DNA of 64,000 nt from Streptomyces cellostaticus (GCF_001513965.1 NZ_KQ948022.1:319482-383481); one strand, 5' to 3'. Counted from the stretch's first letter, positions 16,252 through 24,897 are shown. The notes: generated by a model from the letters alone, not told the origin. Program-made: numbers and translations.

Positions 16252-16457
16252 GTGAAGCTTGCCGAGGCGCTGGCAGAACGAGCCGAAGCGTCGCGCCGCG
16301 TAGAACAACTACGAGCGCGCATCGTCAGCAGTGCGCGTTACCAGGAGGGCGAGACGCCCGCCGAGGACGCAGCCCAGCTGCTGGCCGAGGCCGATGAGGC
16401 ACTGCGCACCCTCGAGGCACTGATCCGGCGGATCAACCGGACCGGGCTTGCGGCCGT
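16252..16457 (+). pseudogene. DIP1984 (septicolysin-like) family gene, 3' end lost
   Basis: From the GTG at 16252 the frame reads KLAEALAERAEASRRVEQLR, then ARIVSSARYQEGETPAEDAA and a segment ending LIRRINRTG. This is the N-terminal helical half of DIP1984-type proteins, which are normally about 150 residues long. After NRTG (about 16447) the similarity stops, and the frame runs antisense into the FMN reductase gene to a stop at 16695. The C-terminal half is missing, so this is a remnant. Codons such as CGA, GTA, CAA and CTA are unusual beside its neighbours. Confidence 0.65.
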
Positions 16458-17039
16458 TCAGGCAGCGGCCCGGTCAGCCGCGCGCAGCGGGCCGAGCGCC
16501 TGCGCCCACGCCAGCAGCTCGTCGACCAGCCCGTGTACCTCCGGCACGTGCGACTCCTGCGGCCGGAAGTCGGCAAAGGCCACGAAGTCCTCGCGCAGCG
16601 ACAGGGCCACCTGCGGCCCGATGTCCGCCATCCGCAACGGGCCCGCCTGCGCGCGCAGTTTCTGCACCGCCATCACCGCGCCGAACAAGCCGTAGCCGAC
16701 GTAACCGACCGGCTTGCCGCCCCACTCCTCGTAGAGGTAGTCGATGGCATTGGTCAGGGAGGCGGGCGGTGCGGTGTTGTACTCGGGCGTGACGACGATG
16801 AAGGCGTCGCACGAGCCGATCCGCTCGGCCCATCGCCGGGTGTGCGGCCGCCGGCCCGGCGCCATGCGCGCCGGCACAGCTTCGTCCAGCAGCGGCAGTG
16901 CGTAGTCCTTCAGGTCCACCAGCTCGAAGTCCGCGGCGTCGCCTGCGTGTTCAGCCGCCAGATCCCGCACCCATTCGGCCACCTGGACGCCGTTCCGGCC
17001 GGGGCGGGTGCTGCCGATGATGATGCCGATCCTGATCAT
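16458..17039 (-). CDS. NADPH-dependent FMN reductase family protein
   Basis: The 193-residue flavodoxin-like protein begins IRIGIIIGSTRPGRNGVQVAEW, the FMN phosphate loop of this family, and carries the second motif VVTPEYNTAPPASLTNAIDYLYEEW with GKPVGYVGYG behind it. It should reduce FMN or quinone-like or azo substrates with NAD(P)H. The ATG at 17039 was chosen over upstream in-frame starts because the family begins right at MIRIG and AGGAGAAC precedes it. It lies 55 bases downstream of the ECF41 sigma gene on the same strand and is probably part of that operon. Confidence 0.85.
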   Translation of the reverse strand: MIRIGIIIGSTRPGRNGVQVAEWVRDLAAEHAGDAADFELVDLKDYALPLLDEAVPARMAPGRRPHTRRWAERIGSCDAFIVVTPEYNTAPPASLTNAIDYLYEEWGGKPVGYVGYGLFGAVMAVQKLRAQAGPLRMADIGPQVALSLREDFVAFADFRPQESHVPEVHGLVDELLAWAQALGPLRAADRAAA

Positions 17040-17094
17040 GTTCGTTCTCCTGTTCTGATGTCTGGTGCGTTGAACCTGCGGTGAGCTCTTCGAG

Positions 17095-18018
17095 TCAGTC
17101 CGCGTCACTGCGAGCCAGCCGCGTTTCGCGCAGGACGGCCCAGGCGTCCGCCACGGGGCCCACATGCCCGAGCTTGTCGGGGTTGCTCACCGTGCGGATC
17201 GCCTGGACCCGCCCGTCGAGGATGTCGAGCGTCCAGGTGTTGACGACCTTGCCGTCGCGGTCCCGGAAGATCGCGCCCGGTTGGCCGTTCACCTGGTGCG
17301 GCTCCACGACGCCGCCGATGCGCACGAACGGCGGGAGGAAGGCGGTGAGCACCCGGGAGACAGCGGCGGCGCCGAAGAAGCCCCTGGCCCACTGCGGGGC
17401 CTTGCCGCCGCTGTCCGCGACCAACGACACGTCGGCGGCGAGCAGTTCCCGCAGCCCGTCGACGTTCCCTTCCCGGAAGGCGTCGAAGAAGCGCTCGGCG
17501 AGTTCCTCGCGCTCTTTCCGGTCCGCCTCGAAACGGGGCCGGCCCGCGTTCATGTGGCGGCGCGCCCGCGCCGCGAGCTGGCGGCACGCCGCCTGTGACC
17601 TGCCCACCGCCGAGGCGATCTCCGGGAAGCCGAAGGCGAACACCTCCCGCAGCACGAAGACCGCACGCTCCAGCGGGCTGAGCCGCTCCAGCAGCAACAG
17701 GGCCGCCATCGACAGCGAGTCGGCCAGCTCCGCCGAGTGCGCCGGATCCTCGTAGGGGTCGGTGAGCAGCGGCTCGGGGAACCACGGCCCGACGTACTCC
17801 TCCCGCCGCACCCGGGCCGAGCGCAGCACGTCGACCGAGACCCGGGTGACCACGGCCGACAGGAACGCCCTGGCCGAGGCGGGCCGGGTCGCGGAGAGCT
17901 CGTAGCGCAGCCAGGTCTCCTGGACCGCGTCCTCCGCCTCGCTCACGCTGCCCAGGATCCGGTAGGCGATCGAGAACAGCAGCGGCCGCAGCTGTTCGAA
18001 CTCCTCGACCCGGGTCAC
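17095..18018 (-). CDS. sigJ: ECF41-type RNA polymerase sigma factor (SigJ-like) with SnoaL domain
   Basis: The 307-residue protein has sigma region 2 (EEFEQLRPLLFSIAYRILGS, then EDAVQETWLRYE), sigma region 4 (LSPLERAVFVLREVFAFGF) and a C-terminal SnoaL/NTF2-like domain from about residue 190. Three short ECF41 hallmarks can be read: WFPEPL in the linker, DSGGK in the SnoaL domain and NPDKL near the end. In this group the extension replaces a separate anti-sigma factor and tunes activity. The GTG start overlaps the stop of the epimerase gene (GTGA), which identifies the start and shows coupling. Promoters of matching ECF41 type lie upstream of the operon and of the facing gene. Confidence 0.9.
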   Translation of the reverse strand: MTRVEEFEQLRPLLFSIAYRILGSVSEAEDAVQETWLRYELSATRPASARAFLSAVVTRVSVDVLRSARVRREEYVGPWFPEPLLTDPYEDPAHSAELADSLSMAALLLLERLSPLERAVFVLREVFAFGFPEIASAVGRSQAACRQLAARARRHMNAGRPRFEADRKEREELAERFFDAFREGNVDGLRELLAADVSLVADSGGKAPQWARGFFGAAAVSRVLTAFLPPFVRIGGVVEPHQVNGQPGAIFRDRDGKVVNTWTLDILDGRVQAIRTVSNPDKLGHVGPVADAWAVLRETRLARSDAD

Positions 18019-18947
18019 GCCAGCCCCTCCTCGAAGCCCGTCCGCCACGACGGATAGCGCAACTCCCAGCCGAGCTCCCGCCTGGCCTTGGCGTTGGAGA
18101 AGCCGCGCCCCTCGGTCATCATCGTCACGACCACCTCCCCGGCCAGCAGCCGGGCCAGCCACTTCGGGACCCGCATCGGCGGCTTCGCTCCCGCGCACAC
18201 GGCCAGATGGGGCAGCCACTCGCTCTCCGGGGCCGGCTCGTCATCGACGATGTTGAACACCCCCCTCGCCCGCTGCTCCACGGCCAGGACGGTGGCGCTC
18301 GCCGCGTCGTCGAGATGCACCCACGAGGCGTAGCCGGTGCCCTCCCCGACCAGCGGGAACTGCCGCTTGCGCACGAGCACGAGCTGGTCGTCGGTGGCGC
18401 CCGGCCCGTAGAACGCGCCGTATCGCAGCACCGCGCCGCCGGCCCTGCCGACCCCGTCCTCGACGTGGCGGAGCGCCGCCATCGCCGTGTACGCAGCCGT
18501 CCCCTCGTACAGGTCCAGCGGATCCTCCTCGGTCTTCACCCAGCCGCCCTCGCGGATTCCGTTCCAGTTGGCGTAGCCCTGCGCGACGAAATGCGACACG
18601 CCGGTCGCCTCGGCCGCGGCCAGCAGGTGGTCCGTCCCCTCGGTGCGCAGCCGGATGGTGGGGACGGCCCACCGGTCGAAGTGCTTGAGGTCGGGCTTGC
18701 CGGCGTGGGCGGTACTGATCCCGGTCATCTGGTGGACGATCACGTCCGGGCGGGCGGCCGCCACCGCTTCACCGACGGACACCGCGTCCAGCCCGTCCAT
18801 CACGACGCCGTCCGCGCCCAGTTGCTCCACCAGGCCGAGCTTGGCCGCGCTCGTCGTCGTGGCCGTCACCTGGTGGCCACGTGCCACGAGCTGCGGCACC
18901 AGCCGCCGCCCCAGGACCCCGGTCCCGCCCGCCACGAACACCCGCAT
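18015..18947 (-). CDS. NAD-dependent epimerase/dehydratase family protein
   Basis: The 310-residue Rossmann protein opens with RVFVAGGTGVLGRRLVPQL, the NAD-binding glycine motif, and has an extended-SDR layout. A partner such as this oxidoreductase or epimerase is the usual neighbour and target of ECF41 sigma factors; the substrate is unknown. The ATG at 18947 is preferred over the one at 18953 because GGAAGG is then eight bases upstream. It is the first gene of the epimerase-sigJ-FMN reductase operon and diverges from the SDR gene at 19146. Confidence 0.85.
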   Translation of the reverse strand: MRVFVAGGTGVLGRRLVPQLVARGHQVTATTTSAAKLGLVEQLGADGVVMDGLDAVSVGEAVAAARPDVIVHQMTGISTAHAGKPDLKHFDRWAVPTIRLRTEGTDHLLAAAEATGVSHFVAQGYANWNGIREGGWVKTEEDPLDLYEGTAAYTAMAALRHVEDGVGRAGGAVLRYGAFYGPGATDDQLVLVRKRQFPLVGEGTGYASWVHLDDAASATVLAVEQRARGVFNIVDDEPAPESEWLPHLAVCAGAKPPMRVPKWLARLLAGEVVVTMMTEGRGFSNAKARRELGWELRYPSWRTGFEEGLA

Positions 18948-18990
18948 GACCATCACCTTCCAGATCCCGAAGTCCGTATCCGAGATCTGG

Positions 18991-19016
18991 GACGAGACAG
19001 CCCCGCCGTTTGTGAC
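18991..19016 (-). promoter_or_regulatory. ECF41-type promoter for the epimerase-sigJ operon
   Basis: Read on the minus strand this is GTCACA, 16 bases, CGTC. The ECF41/SigJ consensus I recall is TGTCACA-N16-CGTC; only the first T differs (C here). It lies about 45 bases upstream of the epimerase start, as expected for autoregulation by the sigma factor encoded in the operon. Confidence 0.75.
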
Positions 19017-19060
19017 GTCGGCCGAGCAGGTCCGCGGGCCGACCGAGCTTTCCGGCTGCA

Positions 19061-19089
19061 TGTCACAGACGGCCGGGCTGTCTCGTCTC
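19061..19089 (+). promoter_or_regulatory. ECF41-type promoter for the divergent SDR gene
   Basis: TGTCACA at 19061-19067, 16 bases, then CGTC at 19084-19087 gives an exact match to the ECF41 form. Together with 18991-19016 it makes a 26-base inverted repeat with only two mismatches, arms 45 bases apart. The SDR gene starts 57 bases downstream of the -10 element. Confidence 0.75.
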
Positions 19090-19145
19090 GGGTTCAGGCG
19101 ACACGTTCTTGGAAGAACACACCATCCCAGAGCAAGGAGCAGGCC

Positions 19146-19913
19146 ATGAGCGAGCACACCACACACCAGAAGGTCGCGCTGATCACCGGGGCGAACAAGG
19201 GGATCGGCCGCGCGGCCGCCGGGCAACTGGCCGCGCTGGGCATGACGGTCCTGATCGGCGCCCGGGACCCGCGGCGCGGCGAAGAGGCCGCGGCGGAACT
19301 GCGCGCGGCGGGCGGCGACGCGCACGCGGTCACCCTGGACGTCACCGACCCGGCCACCGTCCGGGCGGCCGCGCAGCAGGTCGAGGAGCGCTTCGGCCAC
19401 CTCGACGTGCTGGTCAACAACGCCGGCATCACCGGTTCCGGGCAGGTGTCGCCCGAAGACGCCCACGATCAGGTTCCCAGCTCCGTCGATCTGGACATGG
19501 TCCGGGCGGTGTTCGAGACCAACGTCTTCGGGGTGATCGCGGTGACCAACGCCATGCTGCCGCTGCTGCGGCGATCACCGGCGCCACGCATCGTCAACGT
19601 CAGCAGCGCCGCCGGGTCCCTGACCATCGCCAGTGACCCGCACGGCCCGCTGGCAGGTCTGCTGGCGTCGGCCGCGTACACGCCCTCCAAGACCGCGCTG
19701 AACGCGCTGACCGTGCAGTACGCCCATGAGCTGCGGAGGGACGGCATCCTCGTCAACGCGGCCGACCCCGGCTACGTCGACACGGAGATCAACAACCACA
19801 GCGGGTACCTCACGGCCGCCCAGGGCGCCGCGCCCTTGGTGCGCCTGGCCATGCTCGGCGCGGACGGGCCGACCGGCGGGTTCTTCGGTGAGGACGGCTC
19901 GGTGCCCTGGTGA
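19146..19913 (+). CDS. Short-chain dehydrogenase/reductase
   Basis: The 255-residue classical SDR has the cofactor loop TGANKGIGRAAAGQLAALG, NNAG, the catalytic Ser region NVSSAAGS and YTPSK, and the substrate side PGYVDTEIN. An arginine after the second strand (GARDPRRG) suggests NADP(H). The product is soluble and cytoplasmic with an unknown substrate. AAGGAG precedes the ATG. The perfect ECF41 promoter in front suggests it responds to the sigma factor encoded on the other strand. Confidence 0.9.
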   Translation: MSEHTTHQKVALITGANKGIGRAAAGQLAALGMTVLIGARDPRRGEEAAAELRAAGGDAHAVTLDVTDPATVRAAAQQVEERFGHLDVLVNNAGITGSGQVSPEDAHDQVPSSVDLDMVRAVFETNVFGVIAVTNAMLPLLRRSPAPRIVNVSSAAGSLTIASDPHGPLAGLLASAAYTPSKTALNALTVQYAHELRRDGILVNAADPGYVDTEINNHSGYLTAAQGAAPLVRLAMLGADGPTGGFFGEDGSVPW

Positions 19914-20020
19914 CGGCGGCCCCGGACAGCGGCGGACGGCCGGGGAAGTGGCGCTGGTGACGGTGGCCGAGGGGACGTCCGTCCGGCCCCTGCCCAGGAG
20001 GGGAGCACACGAGGTTCGGC

Positions 20021-21013
20021 TTACGAGCCCGTCTCGGCGGTCGGTCCCGCGGGCGGCGCGCCGGTGACCGCGGCGTCGTACAGGGCCTGGGTGGCGGTGC
20101 CGAAGTAGGCGCTGTAGGAGACCTGTGGCGTGTTGCCGCCGGTGTGGTAGCCGCCGATCACTCCGATGACCGCCCAGCCGCCCGGCCACGGCACGAGCAT
20201 GGGGCCGCCGCTGGTTCCGCCCACGAACGCGTCGCAGGCGATGCGCGGGAACGTCCCCGGGTCGGCCGGGTCGTCGCTGACCCACCTGGTGGTCCAGCTC
20301 CAGCACTCCAGCGGCTTCTCCGCGCCGGCCGGATAGCCGATCATCCGCACGGGCGCGTGATAGTAGCCCGTGTCGGTGAGCAGCTGCACACCACCGACCG
20401 CGTCCTGCAGCCGAGTTCCGTCCTGGTTGGGCTCGGTGACCGCGAAGGCGAAGTCGTACGCGGCTCCCGCGTGCTCGCCGAGGTCGTAGTACTCCTGGGA
20501 GATGTAGACGCCGTCGGTCTGCACCGGGAAGATTCCGAAGGGCTTGAGGGCGTCGTGGTACTGCGGCACAAATCCGAGGTGGCGGCGCGGAGAAGTACCG
20601 GCGTAGCCCTTGAGGCAGTGCCCGGCGCTGAGGACCAGGTCGTGGCCGGGGCTGCGGACGACAGAGCCGCTGCACGTACGGCCGGTGCCGGTGGCATCCG
20701 TCCAGAAGAAGGTGCCGGCCTGCGGGATGCCGTCGAAGCTCCGGCTCGGCGGGATGTACTCGCCCGGCCGGGGCCCGTCCACCGTGGGCGAGACGGCGGG
20801 TGCCTTCGTGCCGGCCTCGGCCCCCTTCATCACGTCGACGGGCAGGGCTGCCGCCATGCGACCCGGGGTCCAGTAGGCGTCGAGCTGGACGGCGGCCCGG
20901 TTCGGTTCGGCCCCGGCGCCGTCGGCGGACGCCGCGGTGGCGAGTCCGACCGAGGGCAGGAGAGCTGCCGCGCAGACGGCAACGTACCGGAGGATCCTGG
21001 CTCTGAGCACCAT
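20021..21013 (-). CDS. Secreted trypsin-like serine protease
   Basis: The 330-residue protein has a signal peptide with a cleavage site after ATAASA (about residue 30), then a propeptide-like region. The triad reads His in VLSAGHCLKG, Asp in AAYDFAFAVTEP and Ser in GGTSGGPM, all in trypsin order, with Cys pairs around the His (CSGSV...GHC). It is expected outside the cell. The gene stands alone: the SDR gene ends about 100 bases away on the other strand, and upstream is a broken xanthine dehydrogenase. No protease inhibitor is adjacent. Confidence 0.88.
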   Translation of the reverse strand: MVLRARILRYVAVCAAALLPSVGLATAASADGAGAEPNRAAVQLDAYWTPGRMAAALPVDVMKGAEAGTKAPAVSPTVDGPRPGEYIPPSRSFDGIPQAGTFFWTDATGTGRTCSGSVVRSPGHDLVLSAGHCLKGYAGTSPRRHLGFVPQYHDALKPFGIFPVQTDGVYISQEYYDLGEHAGAAYDFAFAVTEPNQDGTRLQDAVGGVQLLTDTGYYHAPVRMIGYPAGAEKPLECWSWTTRWVSDDPADPGTFPRIACDAFVGGTSGGPMLVPWPGGWAVIGVIGGYHTGGNTPQVSYSAYFGTATQALYDAAVTGAPPAGPTAETGS

Positions 21014-21123
21014 CAGTTCCCCTCACCGCAGACACAAGTGACGGCTCACCATAGGCCCGCGGCCGCTGCCGCAGAAGTGCCCGCCACTGTTTTCGGCGAG
21101 TCCGCCGGGGACGGTGTGCGCCA

Positions 21124-21780
21124 TCACCGAGTTCCGGCGGACGAGCATCCCGCAGGACACCCTGGGCCGGGTCGACGGGGTGTTCCGCCTGCTGTCGGTG
21201 TGCGTGTCGCGCTGCTGACGCTCGCCGCACGCTGATCCGCCACGCCCGCTTCGTGCAGCGCCGGCCACACCCGGTCGCGCGTCAGGGGCAGTTCGGTGAA
21301 GCGGAGGCCGGTCGCGTCGCGCAGGGCGTTGGCGAAGGCGGGCGCGACCGGGTTGAAGGGGCTCTCGCTCATCGACTGGGCGCCCAGGGGGCCGAGGGCG
21401 TCCGCGGTCTCCGTGAAGTGGACCTCGGTGCGCGGGACGTCGGCGTACTGGGGGAGCCGGTAGCGGCGGAAGGCGGCCGTCTCGACCTCGCCGCGCGCGT
21501 CGATGCGGACGTTCTCGAAGAGGATGGCGCCGAGAGCCTGGGCGACACCGCCCTCGACCTGGCCGCGGCACTGCATCGGGTTCATGACCTTGCCCGCGTC
21601 GGCGGCGTGCACACTGCGCAGGATGCGGATCTCGCCGGTACCGGGGTCGACGGCCACCTTGAACCACTGGGCGTTGAAGGCGACCGAGCGCGGGGTCCGC
21701 CGAAGTGCCCGTCGGCGGTGAACCCGACGCCGACCGCGCGGGCGGCGTCGGCCCGTACGAACGCTGGTGGCTGCACCTGC
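21124..21780 (-). pseudogene. Xanthine dehydrogenase molybdopterin subunit, C-terminal remnant
   Basis: The frame shows the C-terminal end of the large molybdenum subunit: SVAFNAQWFKVAVD, AADAGKVMNPMQCRGQVEGG, GPLGAQSMSESPFNPVAPAF and NALRDATGLRF. Just upstream, RAVGVGFTADGHFGG continues the family sequence in a different frame (about 21700), so there is also a frameshift. The N-terminal several hundred residues are absent. The remnant ends where a truncated PucR regulator begins on the other strand. Confidence 0.75.
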
Positions 21781-22676
21781 CGGATGGCGCTGCCGCACCG
21801 CCGCGTCTGCTGCACGAGATCACCACCGTCCTGGGCCGCTGCCAGGAGGCGCTGACCCGCCGCCGGGCCGCCGAGCACCGGACGGCGGACGAACTCGGCA
21901 GGCTGCTCACCGCCCCTGAAGCCGGTGACCTGACCACCGCGGTGCGGGCCTCAGGTCTGCCGGCCCAGGGCCCGTACCGCGTGATCGTGGCCGACGTCGA
22001 CGCACGGCACGAGGGGCTGGCGGAAGGCGCGCTGGCGGAAGCGGCCGCGCACACGGCCCCGGCGTTCGCCGCCGTGGGACGCCTGCCCGACGGGACCGCG
22101 TTCGCGGTGGTACCCGAGGATGCCGCCACTGCTCTGGCGCAGACCTGGCCGCTGGTGGCCGCCTGCGAGCCGGACGTCCTCCTGCACGGCGGGCTCGCTT
22201 CACCGGCCGCCGAGGCGACCGGGCTGCCCGGCGCCCTGGCCGAGGCCCGCTACGCCCTGACGTCCGCACGGGCGACCGGGCCGGGCACCCCGTCCCTGAC
22301 CGACGCCACCACCCTGACCACGCTGGACACGCTGCTCACCGGCATACCGGCCGAGGTCCGCACGGCCTACAGCCGCACCGTCCTCGGACCGCTTCTCAAC
22401 CCCCAAAGCGCCTCCGCCGCCGCGCTGCTGAACACCCTGGAGGTGTTCCTCCTCCACGACGGCTCCTGGGCCCGCACGGCCGAGGCCCTGCACCTGCATG
22501 TCAACACGGTTCACTACCGGATCCAGCGCATCGAGCACTTCACCGGCCGCGACCTGTCCCGCCTGCGGGACCGCCTCGACCTGTGGGCGGCCCTGCTGTG
22601 CCGCACGGATCCGAACAGCACACAGGCCGCTACGACCGCTCGACGTGCACGCTCGTCGACTTCACCCGCGCGATGA
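21705..22676 (+). pseudogene. PucR-type transcriptional regulator, N-terminally truncated
   Basis: The open frame of 323 codons has the C-terminal half of a PucR/CdaR regulator: LLHEITTVLGRCQEALTRRR, a GGDEF-like middle, and the HTH_30 domain with VFLLHDGSWARTAEALHLHV, then NTVHYRIQRIEHFTGRDL. The roughly 200-residue N-terminal PucR domain is missing; the first 30 codons are antisense to the xanthine dehydrogenase remnant. It could still be made from the GTG at 21705 but is probably inactive. PucR proteins normally control purine catabolism, including xanthine dehydrogenase, so the pair looks like one locus collapsed by a deletion. It overlaps the convergent HTH-TOBE gene by 47 bases. Confidence 0.65.
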
Positions 22677-23028
22677 CCGTGACCCCGACCGCCAGGTCCA
22701 GTTCCTCCACCGCCTCCCGAGTCACCAGGGACACGACCTGGTGCGGACCGGCCTGGATCTCCACCCGGGCCACGACATCGTCCACGGCCAGCGCCGTGAC
22801 GATCCCCGTGAGCGCGTTGCGCACGGAGGTCGGCGGCCCGGCCGTCCCGCCCCGCTCGTCCTCGGCCGCCCGCTCCCGCACGAACCGCGCCAGCCCCACG
22901 CCGTCGATCACCCGGTTCCCCGAGCCGTCCCGCCCCATCGGCATCCGGCCCGCGTCCGCCCACCGGCGCACGGTCTCCGGACTCACCCTCAACAGGCGCG
23001 CGGCCTGGCCAATGCTGTACGTCGGCAC
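22630..23028 (-). CDS. Helix-turn-helix/TOBE (molybdate-binding Mop-like) protein
   Basis: The 132-residue protein has a MerR/excisionase-type HTH at 1-50 (YSIGQAARLLRVSPETVRRW) and a TOBE/Mop domain at about 65-130 (SVRNALTGIVTALAVDDVVA, then VVSLVTREAVEELDLAVG). Such proteins bind molybdate and usually sit beside modABC, acting as sensor or storage. No modABC genes are here; the only molybdenum link is the broken xanthine dehydrogenase next door. No strong ribosome site is visible. Confidence 0.85.
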   Translation of the reverse strand: MPTYSIGQAARLLRVSPETVRRWADAGRMPMGRDGSGNRVIDGVGLARFVRERAAEDERGGTAGPPTSVRNALTGIVTALAVDDVVARVEIQAGPHQVVSLVTREAVEELDLAVGVTVIARVKSTSVHVERS

Positions 23029-23069
23029 CCTCGAACCCTAGCTGTCCCCTCTCCTCGCGGAGGCCGTGC

Positions 23070-23243
23070 ATGCTGCTGCGCCGGCTGAAGTACCTCGTTG
23101 CGCTCGGCGGCGGCCGGAACATCGCCGACTGCGTGGCCCGTTCGTACGGTCTCGAAGGCAATGAGGTGGATCCGAGCAGGCGGGGTCGCCCTTTCGGCTT
23201 GCCGCAGTCGCCTGCCGCCGATGTCCGCCCCAGAGTGAGGTGA
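23070..23243 (+). CDS. Possible 57-residue small protein, unknown
   Basis: An ATG at 23070 with GCGGAGG upstream opens a 57-codon frame ending at TGA 23241. The first 30 residues (LLRRLKYLVALGGGRNIADC) look protein-like and use normal high-GC codons; the end is basic and proline-rich. It fills the space between the divergent HTH-TOBE gene and the tyrosinase gene. I know no family for it, and it could be chance. Confidence 0.3.
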   Translation: MLLRRLKYLVALGGGRNIADCVARSYGLEGNEVDPSRRGRPFGLPQSPAADVRPRVR

Positions 23244-23294
23244 GTGCCCTGCCGAACGGAGTGTGGGCAGCCGGAACTGAGGAGCGAGCATCGC

Positions 23295-24332
23295 ATGGCC
23301 CGACAGAAGGTAGCGGCACGCCGATTCCCCACCGCTGACGACGCCCTCCTGATCGCTGCGGAATGGGCGCCTGCCCACATGGTCGACGCCGAGGAGATCG
23401 GTCTGCGCCTGGGCCGCATGATGGCGGACGCGCTTCCGGGGGGTGTGGGCATTCCCTTCTCCGTCCCGCCCGCTGCGGGTTCCGTTGGTCATGCCGACCT
23501 TGCCGTCCGGGGCGCAGCCGTGCGAAACCCCGCCGCCGGTACGACGCCGACGTCCGCACCCTTGGCCATGGAACACCTCCAGTCCCTGGTGACCCGGCTC
23601 GTGCGCGCAGCGCAACGAGTCCGCAAGGACCACCGGCAGCTGAGCACCGCCGAGCGGGAACGGTTCAACGAGGTGCTGAAGCAGGCCCACGGCGAACCGG
23701 ACTACAAGGACCTCGTGGCCGCCCACAAGGACATGAGCCACCATCACCACACGATGCCCCACATGCCGCCGTCCGCCACGCAGCGGTTCCTGCCGTGGCA
23801 CCGTGCCTACTGTCTCGAGATGGAGGAACTGCTCCGTAAGACCGAGCCCATGCTGACGATTCCGTACTGGGACTACGCCAATGACCACGCCCGCCCCGAC
23901 TGGGTGTGGCAGCCCTCCGGTGTCGACCGGCCGGCTCCCGGGGCGAGCCACGGCGGACACCCTGCGCCCGTCCTGCCGACTCAGGCAACGATCGACGGCC
24001 TCCTGGCTCGACCCACCTACACGGCCTTCACCTACGGGAAGATGATGGCCGGCGTGAAGCCGGACGGTCTGGAGATCGCGGCCCACAACAACGTGCACAA
24101 CTGGTGCGGCGGCTCACTGGGCGACCCCATGACCGCGGCGGAGGACCCGATTTTCTTCCTGCTGCACGCGAACGTCGACCGCATCTGGGACCAGTGGCAG
24201 CTCACCCACACCGGCGGCCCCAACGTCACCGGCGTCGACGCAGGGCTGGACCCCTGGTGGACGCAGACTTCCGGAGGTCTCACCACCGACGGCGTCAAGG
24301 ACATCACTGTCCTGGGCTACTCGTACCAGTAG
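23295..24332 (+). CDS. Tyrosinase/polyphenol oxidase family protein (type 3 copper)
   Basis: The 345-residue protein (from the ATG at 23295; GAGGAG lies about 12 bases upstream) carries the binuclear copper sites. The CuA part holds the histidine-rich SHHHHTMPH (about 148-156) and FLPWHRAYCLEMEELL (His169); CuB is HNNVHNW (His264, His268) and DPIFFLLHANVDRIWDQW (His291). IPYWDYANDH between them is also typical. It oxidises phenols to quinones. It lacks a recognisable signal peptide and the MelC1 copper chaperone is not adjacent, so it is not the standard melanin operon. An unusual N-terminal extension of about 90 residues precedes the core. Confidence 0.85.
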   Translation: MARQKVAARRFPTADDALLIAAEWAPAHMVDAEEIGLRLGRMMADALPGGVGIPFSVPPAAGSVGHADLAVRGAAVRNPAAGTTPTSAPLAMEHLQSLVTRLVRAAQRVRKDHRQLSTAERERFNEVLKQAHGEPDYKDLVAAHKDMSHHHHTMPHMPPSATQRFLPWHRAYCLEMEELLRKTEPMLTIPYWDYANDHARPDWVWQPSGVDRPAPGASHGGHPAPVLPTQATIDGLLARPTYTAFTYGKMMAGVKPDGLEIAAHNNVHNWCGGSLGDPMTAAEDPIFFLLHANVDRIWDQWQLTHTGGPNVTGVDAGLDPWWTQTSGGLTTDGVKDITVLGYSYQ

Positions 24333-24510
24333 CAGCAGCGGGTCGGCGACGGCGTCGGGAGGCTCGCCTTCAAGCGTGCGGGCGCTGAAGGAGCTGCCGA
24401 GGGTGCAGGTGCGGCGCGGAGGCGTGGCCGTTGCAGGAGTGATGACCACCGCTGCGGGGCACCATCGAGAGGGGGGCGCCCGTTCGGGCGGCCGGGAGGG
24501 AGCTGCGCAC

Positions 24511-24897
24511 GTGGCGTATCTGGTGGAACTCCCGCTCGGCGGAGCCGGCGGGCAGCCGGGGGAGACCGTCAGGGTGGCGATCGAGGAGCAGCCCGTGGAC
24601 GGTCTGGTCCAGGTCGCGCGGCCCGGGCAGGTGGTGGCACGCGCCACCCGGTCCCTCGGTGAACTGCTCTCCGGCGTACGGCCGGTGGCCGAGAACTTCG
24701 TCGACACCTTCCGCGGAATGGCGCACGGGCCCGATGAGATCTCCATCGAGTTCGGACTCTCGCTCTCCGCCGAGGCCGATGTGGTGATCAGCAGCACCTC
24801 CGCCCAGGCCAACTTCGCCGTACGGCTGACCTGGGACCGCCGGGCGCCGGACGACGGGGCACCGGACGCGGCGTCCGGCGCCCCGGTCGGCCAGTGA
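24511..24897 (+). CDS. Trypco1 (CU044_2847-like) domain protein
   Basis: The 128-residue product starts at GTG 24511, with GGGAGGG ten bases upstream, giving the family start VAYLVELPLGG. It continues with a beta-rich N-terminal part and a helical ELLSGVRPVAENFVDTFRGM, then DEISIEFGLSLSAEADVVIS. This matches the trypsin-co-occurring domain 1 described with trypsin/nSTAND conflict genes. The next gene, 70 bases downstream, encodes exactly such a trypsin-nSTAND protein, which supports the call. Its biochemical function is unknown; a role as adaptor or effector partner is inference. The open frame extends upstream to 24376, but that part looks non-coding. Confidence 0.75.
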   Translation: MAYLVELPLGGAGGQPGETVRVAIEEQPVDGLVQVARPGQVVARATRSLGELLSGVRPVAENFVDTFRGMAHGPDEISIEFGLSLSAEADVVISSTSAQANFAVRLTWDRRAPDDGAPDAASGAPVGQ

